From assembly GCF_014199615.1 (NCBI RefSeq), contig NZ_JACHOB010000003.1, positions 186,001-250,000 on the forward strand: a stretch of DNA of 64,000 nt, in the 5' to 3' direction. Numbering within the stretch: position 1 is the first letter of the stretch; each line of letters opens with the position of its first letter. This document shows positions 45,072 through 53,265 of the stretch, one piece after another. Source of the DNA: Parvularcula dongshanensis. Its GTDB lineage: Bacteria > Pseudomonadota > Alphaproteobacteria > Caulobacterales > Parvularculaceae. The notes under the pieces were generated by a model. That model saw only the letters and a list, made by a program, of their open reading frames with translations, had not been told where the DNA came from and did no database searches. The position numbers and the translations under genes were made by a program.

Positions 45072-46243
45072 GCCCCCGCGGGCACGGGGTTCTGGCGACC
45101 GAAGCGCGGAAGCTTGGGCAGGTCGGGCAGCGACTCCATCGGCGGCGGCGCGGCCGTGTAGGCGGAGCGGTAGAAGAGCCACGCGCCGAGGCTCGCGCTG
45201 GCGATCACGGCGCCCCAGCAGCCGAGCCAGGCGGGCACCTGGCCGGCCATGCCGGCAGCGCTCGCCGCCTCGAGCGTCTTCTGCAGGAGGACGAGGTAGA
45301 GGAGGCCGACGAAGACGCCGCCCGAGCGCTGGGAGCGGTTGAAGCTCATGCCCAGGGGGATGCCGATGAAGGGGAAGGTCATCAAGATGGCGGCGCGGGA
45401 CAGGCGCGTGTTGAGCGCCGTGCCCGCCGCCCGCGCCTGGTCCTCCGTCAGGCCGCCCTCGGACAGCGCGCCGAGGAGCTCCCCGATTGTCATCTCCTCC
45501 TCGTCCACGCCGCGCGGGCGGTAGGCCGTCAGCTCCTCCGCGCCCGCCACGGCGAGGGTGTCGAACCGGACAGACGCTTCGGGCGTGCCGTCCGGCCGGA
45601 CCACGTAGGACGCGCCGCCGCTGAGGATCAGGCTCGGCACACGCGTCTGGGGATCGACGCGCAGCACGCCTTCGGGCGCGGTCGCGACGCGGATCGTGCC
45701 GTCCGGCTGGAGCTCGTGGATGAAGACGCCCGTGACGCCGCCCGTGTCGCCGAGCTCGTCGCGGGTCCAGATCGTGCGGTCGCCGAGCCGCACGAACTTG
45801 CCCTCGCGGAAGGCGCCGGTGAATGTCTGCTGCTGCGCGATGTGGACCGCCTCGCGGTACCCGTAGCGACTATGCGGCTGCATGTAGCCTTCGACGAAGA
45901 CCACGAGCAGCGACAGCATGATGGAGAGGAGGATGAAGGGCTTGGCGAAGCGCGTCAGCGGCACCGAGGAGGCAAGGATCGCCGTCAGCTCCTCGCCGCG
46001 GTTGAGACGATCCGTCGCGATGATGGTGCCGAGCAGGAACGCCGCCGGGATGGCGAGGCCGAGATAGTGCGGGATCAGGTTGATCACCATGCGCACCGCG
46101 TCCGAGGCCGGGTTCGAGCTGAGCGAGATCACCTCCATGATCCGCAGCATCCGCTCGAGCATCAGGACGGACAGTGCGAGCAGCACCAGTCCGCCGACGA
46201 CGAACGCAGCGTTCCGAAACACATATCGATCAAGGAGGCTCAT
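45068..46243 (-). CDS. lptF: LPS export permease LptF
   Basis: Partner of LptG. ATG at 46243 gives MSLLDRYVFRNAAFVVGGLV, the standard LptF opening. DRLNRGEELTAILASSVPL is the coupling-helix signature; a periplasmic jellyroll (about 120-260) separates the two sets of three helices, and FPFIGIPLGMS lies in the second set. Normal length (391 residues). First gene of the minus-strand unit, divergent from the DUF2141 gene 54 bp away; promoters for both must lie in that short gap. Confidence 0.93.
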   Translation of the reverse strand: MSLLDRYVFRNAAFVVGGLVLLALSVLMLERMLRIMEVISLSSNPASDAVRMVINLIPHYLGLAIPAAFLLGTIIATDRLNRGEELTAILASSVPLTRFAKPFILLSIMLSLLVVFVEGYMQPHSRYGYREAVHIAQQQTFTGAFREGKFVRLGDRTIWTRDELGDTGGVTGVFIHELQPDGTIRVATAPEGVLRVDPQTRVPSLILSGGASYVVRPDGTPEASVRFDTLAVAGAEELTAYRPRGVDEEEMTIGELLGALSEGGLTEDQARAAGTALNTRLSRAAILMTFPFIGIPLGMSFNRSQRSGGVFVGLLYLVLLQKTLEAASAAGMAGQVPAWLGCWGAVIASASLGAWLFYRSAYTAAPPPMESLPDLPKLPRFGRQNPVPAGA

Positions 46244-46296
46244 GATGATGTGGTAGAGGGACCTTACGTGCAGGGCGAGCAACGTACGGCTGGGTT

Positions 46297-46806
46297 ATGA
46301 AGACAAACGCACCGAGAAGGAAGGGCGCGGCCGTCGCGGCTTTGTCCGCGGCCTGTCTGGCCAGCGCCGGGTTGGCGGCGCAGGAACTCGACATCAGGCC
46401 TTATGAAGCGCCCGATTCCTGCGATCCTTATGCCGTTCAGCTCAAGATCACCGTGACGGGGATAGAGGCGGCCGTCGGCATCCTTACCGTCGACGTCTAC
46501 GAGAACGACCCCGACCGCTTCTTGAACAAGAAGGGCCGCGTGCGCCGCATACGGGTGCCGGCCGAGAAGGGCAGCCAGACCGTCTGCATGACGGCGCCGC
46601 CCCCGGGCCTCTACGCCGCCGCGACCTATCACGACGAGGACGGCGACCGGGACCTCGACAAGAAGTGGAACCTGATGCCGAAGGAGCCCTTCGCGCTGTC
46701 CAACGATCCGAAGCTGAAGCTCGGCTTCCCGCCCATCGAGCCCAGCCTGTTCGAGGTGACCGACCGGGGCGCGGCGATCACCCTCTCGCTGCGCACCGCC
46801 GACTGA
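46297..46806 (+). CDS. DUF2141 family secreted protein
   Basis: A 169-residue protein with a signal peptide (AAVAALSAACLASAGLAAQ). The body matches the DUF2141 pattern: a beta-sandwich with GILTVDVYENDPDRFL, a VCMTAPPPGLYAAATYHDED strand pair and the WNLMPKEPFALSNDPK loop, ending FEVTDRGAAITLSL. The function is unknown. In alphaproteobacteria DUF2141 genes are often beside envelope-lipid genes, which is the case here: lptFG divergent, a hydroxylase downstream after 128 bp. Confidence 0.8.
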   Translation: MKTNAPRRKGAAVAALSAACLASAGLAAQELDIRPYEAPDSCDPYAVQLKITVTGIEAAVGILTVDVYENDPDRFLNKKGRVRRIRVPAEKGSQTVCMTAPPPGLYAAATYHDEDGDRDLDKKWNLMPKEPFALSNDPKLKLGFPPIEPSLFEVTDRGAAITLSLRTAD

Positions 46807-46934
46807 CCGCCGAACCGCGACCGTTCGGTGTCACAGACATGAACAGGATGTGACGGCCGCATGGTAGCGTGGTTAAAAGGGGCGGGCCATGTACCGCTCC
46901 TTCGCTAACGCCGAGACGCGCTGGAGCCTGCCCG

Positions 46935-47708
46935 ATGTTCGCCCGCCGCTGGAAAGAACAGAACTACCTGCTCGATAAGATGGGTCTGCGCGAGTTGAAC
47001 CGCGCCTATGCGACCTATCCGGGCGTCTGGGCCTATGCGATCCTGCTGGTCGCCAGCCTTATCGCGGGCCTCGCGCTCGGCCCGTCCCTCATGGGCGGCG
47101 CGCTGTCGGTCGTCGCGGTCGTGCTGCTCTACCCGCTCTTCTGGTACGGGCTGCACCGCTTCGTCCTGCACAGCCAGTTCCTGTACCGCTTCCAGAAGAC
47201 TTCGGCGCTGTGGAAGCGGATCCACTACGATCACCACCGCCGTCCGAACGACCTGTCGGTCCTCTTCGGCAGCCTCGCCAACACGCTGCCGACGATCGGC
47301 ATCCTCTGCGGCGTCACCGGGGCGCTGATCGCGGGCTGGCCCGGCTTCTTCCTGGCGGTCGCGACCGGCCTTCTGATGACGATGCTGTACGAGTACGTGC
47401 ACTGCATCCAGCACCTCGGCTACCTGCCTGACTCGGCGCGCCTTCAGCGCATGAAGCGGCTGCACCTGCTGCACCACTTCCACAACGAGAACGGCAATTA
47501 CGGCATCACCGAGTTCTGGCCGGACAGGCTGCTCGGTTCGTTCTACGGGGAGGGTGCCGCCAAGCCGCTGCCGCGCAGCGCGACGGTGCGGAACCTCGGC
47601 TACACGTCAGAGGTCGCCAAGCGCTACCCCTGGGTCGAGCAGCTCTCCGGCGACGGGACCGACGTGCCGAAGGGGCGGCCCCGTCCGGGCGCGCCGCTCG
47701 AGGCGTGA
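46935..47708 (+). CDS. Fatty acid hydroxylase / sterol desaturase superfamily protein
   Basis: Integral-membrane di-iron oxygenase. The His clusters are LHRFVLH, HYDHHRRPND, HCIQH and HLLHHFHNENGNYG, the superfamily's metal ligands. Four hydrophobic segments flank them. ATG 46935 gives MFARRWKEQNYLLDKMGLRE; an upstream GTG-type start would add a Pro-rich leader and seems unlikely. The 257-residue product could hydroxylate the acyl or sphingoid chain of a lipid. Its stop overlaps the next gene's GTG (GTGA), tying it to the GNAT-like acyltransferase. Confidence 0.85.
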   Translation: MFARRWKEQNYLLDKMGLRELNRAYATYPGVWAYAILLVASLIAGLALGPSLMGGALSVVAVVLLYPLFWYGLHRFVLHSQFLYRFQKTSALWKRIHYDHHRRPNDLSVLFGSLANTLPTIGILCGVTGALIAGWPGFFLAVATGLLMTMLYEYVHCIQHLGYLPDSARLQRMKRLHLLHHFHNENGNYGITEFWPDRLLGSFYGEGAAKPLPRSATVRNLGYTSEVAKRYPWVEQLSGDGTDVPKGRPRPGAPLEA

Positions 47709-48883
47709 GCCCGCTGGGCGAGGCGCCGGACGCCCTCATCGACGCCGACCTGACGGTCCGCCGCGTAGACGATGCGGCGGGCCGCCGCGCGTTCCTGGAC
47801 CTGCCTTACACGCTCTACGGGCGCGACCCCAACTTCCGCCCGCCGCTGCGGTTCGAGCGGGCGAGCCACTTGAAGCGGCACCTGAGCGGCAAGGAGCCGA
47901 CCGAGCAGCACGCGCTGTTCCTTTGCGAGCGGCGCGGCGAGGTCGTCGGGCGCATCGCGGCCTTCCTGAACCGCGCCCATCTGGACCGATACGAAGACGG
48001 GGCGGGGCACTTCGGCCTCCTCGCAGCAGTGGACGACCAGAGGGTCGTCGCGGCGCTCCTGCGCGCGGCCGAGGAACACCTGCGCGGCCTCGGGATGACG
48101 CAGATCGTCGGGCCCTACGACTTCTCGGTGAACGAGGAGATCGGCCTGCCCGAGAGCGGCTTCGACACGCCCCCCATGCTGATGATGCCTTACGCGCGGC
48201 CCGCCCTCGCCGAGGCCGTTGCGGCGACGGGCTACGAGACGAAGATGCGCCTCCTCGCCTTCGTCGTGGACCTCGACGCGCACTACCCGCGGCCGCCCGT
48301 CGTTCAGAAGCTCCAGGCGCAGGTGGAGGCCGACCCGAGCCTGCGCCTCCGGAAGATGGAGCCGAAGCGGTTCCGCGAGGACGTCCGGGCCTGCATGGCG
48401 ATCTTCAACGACGCCTGGGCGAACAATTGGAGCTACCTGCCGTTCTCGGACGAGCAGGTCGATCACGTCGCAAGCGAGCTGAAGCCGCTCCTGGAGCCCG
48501 ACGCCTTCTGGATCGGCGAGAAGAACGGCGAGCCCATGGCCTTCGTCGTCATGGCGCCGAACGTGAACGAGGCGGCGCGCGACCTTTCCGGGCGGATGCT
48601 GCCCTTCGGCTGGGCGAAGCTTCTGTGGCGCCTCAAGCGGCACGAGGTGACGACCGCTCGCATGATGCTGATGGGCGTGAAGCAGGACCTTCAGAAGTCG
48701 CGCACCGGCGTGGCTCTGGTCTGCTCGCTCTTCGAGGAGGCGTTCGCCGCGGGCCGCGCCAAGGGCATCAAGACCTGCGAGATGTCCTGGGTGCTCGACA
48801 ACAACGTCGACGTCCAGCGGCTGATCAAGCTGTCGGGCGCCGAGGTCTACAAGACCTACCGCATGGTCGGAAAGGCGCTCTGA
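47705..48883 (+). CDS. GNAT-fold acyltransferase, candidate bacterial ceramide synthase
   Basis: A 392-residue protein made of two GNAT-like halves, without membrane helices. It opens RRVDDAAGRRAFLDLPYTLY and YGRDPNFRPPLRFERASHL, contains CERRGEVVGRIAAFLNRAH, GPYDFSVNEEIGLPESGFD, and a second half with IFNDAWANNWSYLPFSDEQ. This is the architecture of the Caulobacter N-acyltransferase-type ceramide synthase (bCerS) and of a broader unnamed family. Surrounding genes (hydroxylase, nucleotidyltransferases, flippase, CDP-alcohol transferase) match a sphingolipid locus, which favours the ceramide role. Family membership seems sure; the substrate is inferred from context. Start is GTG 47705. Confidence 0.6.
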   Translation: MSPLGEAPDALIDADLTVRRVDDAAGRRAFLDLPYTLYGRDPNFRPPLRFERASHLKRHLSGKEPTEQHALFLCERRGEVVGRIAAFLNRAHLDRYEDGAGHFGLLAAVDDQRVVAALLRAAEEHLRGLGMTQIVGPYDFSVNEEIGLPESGFDTPPMLMMPYARPALAEAVAATGYETKMRLLAFVVDLDAHYPRPPVVQKLQAQVEADPSLRLRKMEPKRFREDVRACMAIFNDAWANNWSYLPFSDEQVDHVASELKPLLEPDAFWIGEKNGEPMAFVVMAPNVNEAARDLSGRMLPFGWAKLLWRLKRHEVTTARMMLMGVKQDLQKSRTGVALVCSLFEEAFAAGRAKGIKTCEMSWVLDNNVDVQRLIKLSGAEVYKTYRMVGKAL

Positions 48884-48886
48884 GCC

Positions 48887-49648
48887 GTGGGCGCAGGGGC
48901 GGACAGCACCGGGCAGCCTTCTGCCCTCGTCCTCGCCGGGCGCAGGGGCGGTGACGACCCGCTCCTGGCGGCGCATCCCGGCCTCGCGACCAAGGCCCTT
49001 CTTCCCGTCGCGGGCCGACCGATGGTCGAGCGGGTGCTCGAAGCGCTCGACGGCTTCGACGTCTGGATCAGCGGCCTGACCGCCGAAGAAGCGCCTGCGC
49101 GCCACATCGCCCCGCCCGCGGCGAGCCCGGCGAGCGCCGTGCTCGCCGCGGCGGAGGCGGGCGCGCCGCTGCCGCTGCTGGTCACCACGGCCGACCACGC
49201 GCTGCTCACGCGCGAACTGGTCGATGCCTTCGTCACGCAGGCGAAGGCGAGCGGCGCTGACCTCTGCGTGGGCCTTACCCGGCGCGAGGCGATCGAGGCG
49301 CGCTTTCCCGGCGTCTCGCGGACCTATCTGCGGTTCCGCGGCGCCGAGGTCTCGGGTTGCAACCTCTTCTACCTGGCGAACGAGCGCGGCCTCGAAGGCG
49401 TGCGCTTCTGGCGGCGCGCCGAGGCGGACCGGAAGCGGCCCCTGCGCCTCGCGCGCCGGATCGGACCTTCCGTCCTGGTCGCATACGCCCTCAAGCGTCT
49501 CACGCTCGGCGGGCTCTTCGAGCACGCTTCCCGCCGCCTCGGTGCGAACGTCGCTCCCATCCTGCTCGCGGACGGCGCCGCCGCGGTGGACGTGGACAAG
49601 CCCTCGGACCTCGCCCTCGTCGAGGCCGTCCTGAGAGGCGAGGCATGA
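48887..49648 (+). CDS. MobA-like nucleotidyltransferase
   Basis: A 253-residue protein with the Rossmann-like nucleotidyltransferase fold. The pyrophosphorylase loop reads LVLAGRRGGDDPLLAAHPG, followed by TKALLPVAGRPMVERVLEAL and the metal Asp in VTTADHALLT. It would transfer a nucleotide to a phosphorylated alcohol or sugar, plausibly making the CDP- or NDP-head group used later in the cluster. The N-terminal loop deviates from the consensus GxGxR, so specificity is unclear. Start GTG 48887 follows the previous stop by 3 bp; its stop overlaps the flippase ATG. Confidence 0.8.
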   Translation: MGAGADSTGQPSALVLAGRRGGDDPLLAAHPGLATKALLPVAGRPMVERVLEALDGFDVWISGLTAEEAPARHIAPPAASPASAVLAAAEAGAPLPLLVTTADHALLTRELVDAFVTQAKASGADLCVGLTRREAIEARFPGVSRTYLRFRGAEVSGCNLFYLANERGLEGVRFWRRAEADRKRPLRLARRIGPSVLVAYALKRLTLGGLFEHASRRLGANVAPILLADGAAAVDVDKPSDLALVEAVLRGEA

Positions 49649-51117
49649 GCGCGGGGCGGGCGGAGCGCCTGCCGGGGTCCACCGGCATGGGGCGGCGCGT
49701 TCGGCGCAACACCGGCCTGATGGTCGGCGCCAAGATCGGCGGCGGCGTCCTGTCGCTCGGCGCGCTCGCGGTCGCGACGCGCGCTCTGACCCCGGCGGAG
49801 TTCGGCACGCTCGTCTTCGTCCATGCCCTCGTCCTCGTCTTCACCGAGGCGGTGACCTTCGAATCCTGGCTGACCGTCGTGCGCTTCGGCGCCGAGGCGA
49901 AGGCGGCGAAGGACGACGAGCGCTACGCGCGGACCGTCCGCTTCTGCGCGACGCTCGACGCGGTCGCCGCCGCCGCCGCCTTCAGCCTCGCCGTCCTCGT
50001 CTGCAGCCTCAGCGTCGAGGCCTCGGGCGCGCTGTCGGTGCTGCCGCTGCCGGTGCTCCTGTCCTACCTCACCCTCATCCTCTTCAAGCAGACCTCGGCG
50101 AGCCTCGGCGTCCTTCGCCTCAGCGGTCGCTTCGCGGTCCTCGCGGCGCAGTCCGTCGTCATCTCGACCCTTCGCCTCGTCGGTGGGCTCGTGGTCCTGT
50201 TCCTCGGCGGCGGGCTGATCGGCTTCCTCTGCGCCTGGTACGCCGCGTCCTTGACCTCCTACCTCATCCTCATGGTCCTCGGCTGGCGGGCGCTCGGCGA
50301 GGACGGCGACCGGGCGCTCGTCTTCTCCGGCGGACCGACGCTGAAGGCGCCGGCCGAAGGGGTGTGGAAGTTCGCCTGGCTCACCAACCTCGATGCGAGC
50401 CTCGGCTCGGGCACGACGCAACTTCCGCTCGTCCTGACCGGGATCGCGGGCGGCGCGCACGCTTCGGCGCTCTTCAAGGTCGGCCAGGAGGTCGCCTCCA
50501 TCCTCTCCAAGAGCACGAAGGCCATCGACCGGGTCATCTATCCCGAGCTCGCCACGCTGACCGCGCGGGGCGAGGGCGGCCGCGTCGTCGGCGTGGTGCT
50601 GCGCACGGGCGCGGCGCTCCTGGCCTTCGGCGGCGCGCTCAGCCTCGCTTTCGGGATCGCGGGGCCGCCGCTCCTCGCAGGGCTCCTGGGCAGGCCGATC
50701 TACGCCGAGGCGGCGACGATCTCCGTCCTCTTGCTGCTCGCCGCGGCGCTCGGCGGCGCGGTCGCGCCGCTCTTTCCCGCCTTCTACGCGACGGGGCACC
50801 CGGGCAAGCCGCTGATCGCCAGGGCCGCGGGGCTCGTGACGCTCCTCGCCGCCTTCTTCCCGCTCACCGGCCGCTTCGGCGTCGAGGGCGCGGGCCTGGC
50901 CCTCCTCGCGAGCAGCCTCGCGACCGTCGCCGTCGCCGTTCTCCTGGCACGCGGGCACGCCTGGCAGGGCGCCGGCGGTCAGGCGGCCGGCCAGACCTTC
51001 GACAAAGCCTCCTTCGCCGCCGCAGCCACGTCGCCGACGGAGGCCGAGAGGTCCGGAACGCCCGGCCACCCTACGTCCCGCTTCTCGCTGCCCGCGAAGG
51101 CGCGCGGCGTCTCGTAG
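49645..51117 (+). CDS. MOP-superfamily (oligosaccharide/lipid) flippase
   Basis: A 490-residue membrane protein with about 12-14 helices; the early LTPAEFGTLVFVHALVLVF and the paired KQTSASLGVLRLSGRF loops fit the polysaccharide-transport (Wzx-like) branch of the MOP superfamily. It likely flips a lipid-linked or complex lipid across the inner membrane. ATG 49645 makes an ATGA overlap with the nucleotidyltransferase, so it is translationally coupled. The last 45 codons overlap the 3' end of the minus-strand HIT gene by 139 bp, and the final 40 residues are hydrophilic and low-complexity. Confidence 0.85.
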   Translation: MSAGRAERLPGSTGMGRRVRRNTGLMVGAKIGGGVLSLGALAVATRALTPAEFGTLVFVHALVLVFTEAVTFESWLTVVRFGAEAKAAKDDERYARTVRFCATLDAVAAAAAFSLAVLVCSLSVEASGALSVLPLPVLLSYLTLILFKQTSASLGVLRLSGRFAVLAAQSVVISTLRLVGGLVVLFLGGGLIGFLCAWYAASLTSYLILMVLGWRALGEDGDRALVFSGGPTLKAPAEGVWKFAWLTNLDASLGSGTTQLPLVLTGIAGGAHASALFKVGQEVASILSKSTKAIDRVIYPELATLTARGEGGRVVGVVLRTGAALLAFGGALSLAFGIAGPPLLAGLLGRPIYAEAATISVLLLLAAALGGAVAPLFPAFYATGHPGKPLIARAAGLVTLLAAFFPLTGRFGVEGAGLALLASSLATVAVAVLLARGHAWQGAGGQAAGQTFDKASFAAAATSPTEAERSGTPGHPTSRFSLPAKARGVS

Positions 51118-51410
51118 CGGGGAAGGATGTGCGCGTGGACGTGAGGATCGACCATCATCAAGGTCAGGTAGTTGATCTTGTCGGGCGCGAAGGCCGCCCG
51201 CAGCGCCGCCTCGACGTCGCGCACGACGCTCGCCTGCTCGGCGAAGGCCTCGTCCGGCAGGGCGGAGACTGCGGTCACCTCCGCATGCGCCACCATCACC
51301 ATCGCGCCCAGGGTCGCCTGCTTGGGCCGGATCAGGACGGACCAGTGCCGATAGGCATGGATCAGGCTTCCGTCCCCACCGAACTTCTCATAGGTCGAAT
51401 GATGCCTCAC
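50979..51410 (-). CDS. HIT-domain nucleotide hydrolase/transferase
   Basis: Histidine-triad protein of 143 residues. The active-site triad is DPHVHAHILPRYE, with the catalytic middle His. It belongs to the branch with a leading HAYRHWSVLIRPKQATLG, related to diadenosine polyphosphate hydrolases and adenylyltransferases. GTG at 51410, with GGAGAGCGGA upstream, gives VRHHSTYEKFGG; longer versions add an Arg-rich leader. It is divergent from the CDP-alcohol transferase gene (41 bp between starts) and overlaps the flippase tail at its 3' end. A housecleaning role on nucleotides from the neighbouring transferases is possible. Confidence 0.85.
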   Translation of the reverse strand: MRHHSTYEKFGGDGSLIHAYRHWSVLIRPKQATLGAMVMVAHAEVTAVSALPDEAFAEQASVVRDVEAALRAAFAPDKINYLTLMMVDPHVHAHILPRYETPRAFAGSEKRDVGWPGVPDLSASVGDVAAAAKEALSKVWPAA

Positions 51411-51451
51411 TCCGCTCTCCGTTCTCTTCCGCGCTTCTGCCTGGGGGTAGC

Positions 51452-52615
51452 ATGACCCCTGATACCGTCGCCAACGCCGCCGTGGCCTCGTCCGATCCTG
51501 CAGAGCAGCCACTGCGCGTCGTCGGCTCGCTGCCCGTTCGCCTCTACGGTCTCGACCTCGACGAGTGGCAGGCGCGGGCGTGGTCGAAGGCGGGCGTGGG
51601 GAACGCGCAGGGGCGCATCCTCGTCGATGCGGCTTGGATCCTCTCCCCGGCGCTGATGCGGGCGCTCGTCAGGCGGCCGGGCACGGCGCTGGTCGAGCGA
51701 ACCGCGACGGGACAGCGGCGCCTGGCGGCCGCCCACCTTCCGGCGGGCGAAGCCGAGGCACCGATCGCCGCGATGATGCAGGCCGACCTCGACGAGGGCG
51801 CGCTCGAAGCGCTGGGCCTCGCGCCCTACGACGCCGAGGGGCTGGCGGGCCGCTACGATCACCAGCTGCGCAAGCGCGAGGCGCCCTACGCGCTCGACCT
51901 TCTCTCGACCGCCCCGTCCGACGTCGAGTGGCGCCTGTTCCAGTCCGCCTACAAGGGCGTGACGGACTTCGTCACCAAGTACGCCTGGCCGCGTCCGGCC
52001 TTCGCGGTGACGCGCTGGGCGGCGGGCGCGGGCCTCACGCCCAACATGGTGACGACCGCCAGCCTGGTTCTGACGATCCTCGCCTTCTTCTTCTTCATGC
52101 AAGGGCAGTGGGTCCTAGGCTTCCTGAGCGGCTGGGGCATGACCTTCCTCGATACCGTGGACGGCAAGCTCGCACGCACGACGATGACGAGTTCCAAGTG
52201 GGGCAACCGGTTCGACCACGGCCTCGACCTGATCCACCCGCCGTTCTGGTACTGGGCCTGGTATCAGGGGACGGTGCAGAGCGGCGCGTTCCCGGGCGTC
52301 GCGCCCGAGTGGCTCGAGCTGTCCTTGTGGATCATCCTCGTCGGCTACTGCGCGGACCGCGTGGTCGAGGGCATCTTCATCCGCAGGCACGGCTTCCACA
52401 TCCACGTCTGGCGTCCGGCGGACAGCCTTCTTCGGTCGTTCAGCGCGCGTCGCAACCCGAACATGTTCGTCTTCATGGTCGCGGTGATCCTCGCCGCGCC
52501 GGCGGTCGGGATCGCGGTCGTCGCCGCCTGGACGGCGATCTGCCTCGTCTTCCATGCCGTGCGCCTCTTCGAGGCAGAGGGCGGCGAGCAGACTTCGTGG
52601 TTGGAGGCGGCGTGA
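51452..52615 (+). CDS. CDP-alcohol phosphatidyltransferase with N-terminal nucleotidyltransferase-like region
   Basis: Transfers a phospho-alcohol from CDP-alcohol to a lipid or the reverse. The family motif DG(x2)AR(x8)G(x3)D(x3)D is complete in TVDGKLARTTMTSSKWGNRF followed by DHGLD, near residue 237. About six membrane helices fill residues 195-375. Residues 1-170 are soluble, without the GxGxR loop, and resemble the degenerate half of bifunctional IPCT/DIPPS-type proteins; I am less sure of this part. ATG 51452 follows GGGGGT. The stop overlaps the HAD phosphatase start (GTGA), then a cytidylyltransferase-like gene, suggesting one head-group pathway. Confidence 0.88.
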   Translation: MTPDTVANAAVASSDPAEQPLRVVGSLPVRLYGLDLDEWQARAWSKAGVGNAQGRILVDAAWILSPALMRALVRRPGTALVERTATGQRRLAAAHLPAGEAEAPIAAMMQADLDEGALEALGLAPYDAEGLAGRYDHQLRKREAPYALDLLSTAPSDVEWRLFQSAYKGVTDFVTKYAWPRPAFAVTRWAAGAGLTPNMVTTASLVLTILAFFFFMQGQWVLGFLSGWGMTFLDTVDGKLARTTMTSSKWGNRFDHGLDLIHPPFWYWAWYQGTVQSGAFPGVAPEWLELSLWIILVGYCADRVVEGIFIRRHGFHIHVWRPADSLLRSFSARRNPNMFVFMVAVILAAPAVGIAVVAAWTAICLVFHAVRLFEAEGGEQTSWLEAA

Positions 52616-53265
52616 GCCTAGCGATCTTCGACATCGACCTGACGCTGACGCGCAAGCCGACCTGGCGGCAGTTCCTTCTCTTCGCGAACGAGGGGAAGCC
52701 GGGCTTCGCCGCTCGCCTCGGCGCCGCGATGGCGCCCGCCGCTCTCGCCTACGGCCTGCGTCAGGGCACGCGCATGCAGGTCAAGGAGGCGGCGCTTCGG
52801 ACCGGCCTTGCGGGCCGGACGGAGGCCGAGCTTCGGCCGCTGGCCGAACGATTCGTGGATCGACTGGTCACGGAGGGACTGCGCAAGAAGGCGCAGGGCG
52901 TGATCGCCTCGCACAAAGCCGACGGACACGGCGTCGCGGTCGCGACGGCGGCGGTGGACCTGATCGTCGATCCGCTCTGCGACCGCCTCGGGATCGAGAC
53001 GCGGCTCTGCACCCCGATGGCGTGGAAGGACGGCGTGCTGCAAGACCACTTCTCGGGGCCGAACTGCTACGCCGAGGAGAAGGAGCGACAGGTCCGCGCG
53101 CTGCTGGAGAAGCGCGGCGAGGACCTCGCCGCCTTCTACTCCGATCACGTCAGCGACCTCGGGCTCCTCAAGCTCGCGCGGCGCGGCGTCGCGGTGAACC
53201 CTTCGCCCGCGCTCGCCGGGGTGGTCGCCGCCGAAGGGCTCGAAATGGAGGACTGGGACGCATGA
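52612..53265 (+). CDS. HAD-superfamily (IB) phosphatase
   Basis: Soluble 217-residue phosphatase of the SerB-like HAD-IB group. Motif I is IFDIDLTLT (residues 5-13; DxDxT), a helical cap follows, motif II is the Thr/Ala-rich strand VAVATAAVDLIVDPL, and motif IV is YSDHVSDLGLL with the acidic pair. It probably dephosphorylates a phospho-alcohol or phospholipid intermediate (for example CDP-alcohol transferase product phosphates). It overlaps its neighbours by 4 nt at both ends (GTGA, ATGA), so it acts in the same pathway. Confidence 0.88.
   Translation: MSLAIFDIDLTLTRKPTWRQFLLFANEGKPGFAARLGAAMAPAALAYGLRQGTRMQVKEAALRTGLAGRTEAELRPLAERFVDRLVTEGLRKKAQGVIASHKADGHGVAVATAAVDLIVDPLCDRLGIETRLCTPMAWKDGVLQDHFSGPNCYAEEKERQVRALLEKRGEDLAAFYSDHVSDLGLLKLARRGVAVNPSPALAGVVAAEGLEMEDWDA

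Noticed and set aside
47624-49525. A 633-codon minus-strand frame opposite the acyltransferase and nucleotidyltransferase
   Set aside because: Antisense shadow with no motif; the plus-strand genes have conserved family signatures and overlapping starts and stops.
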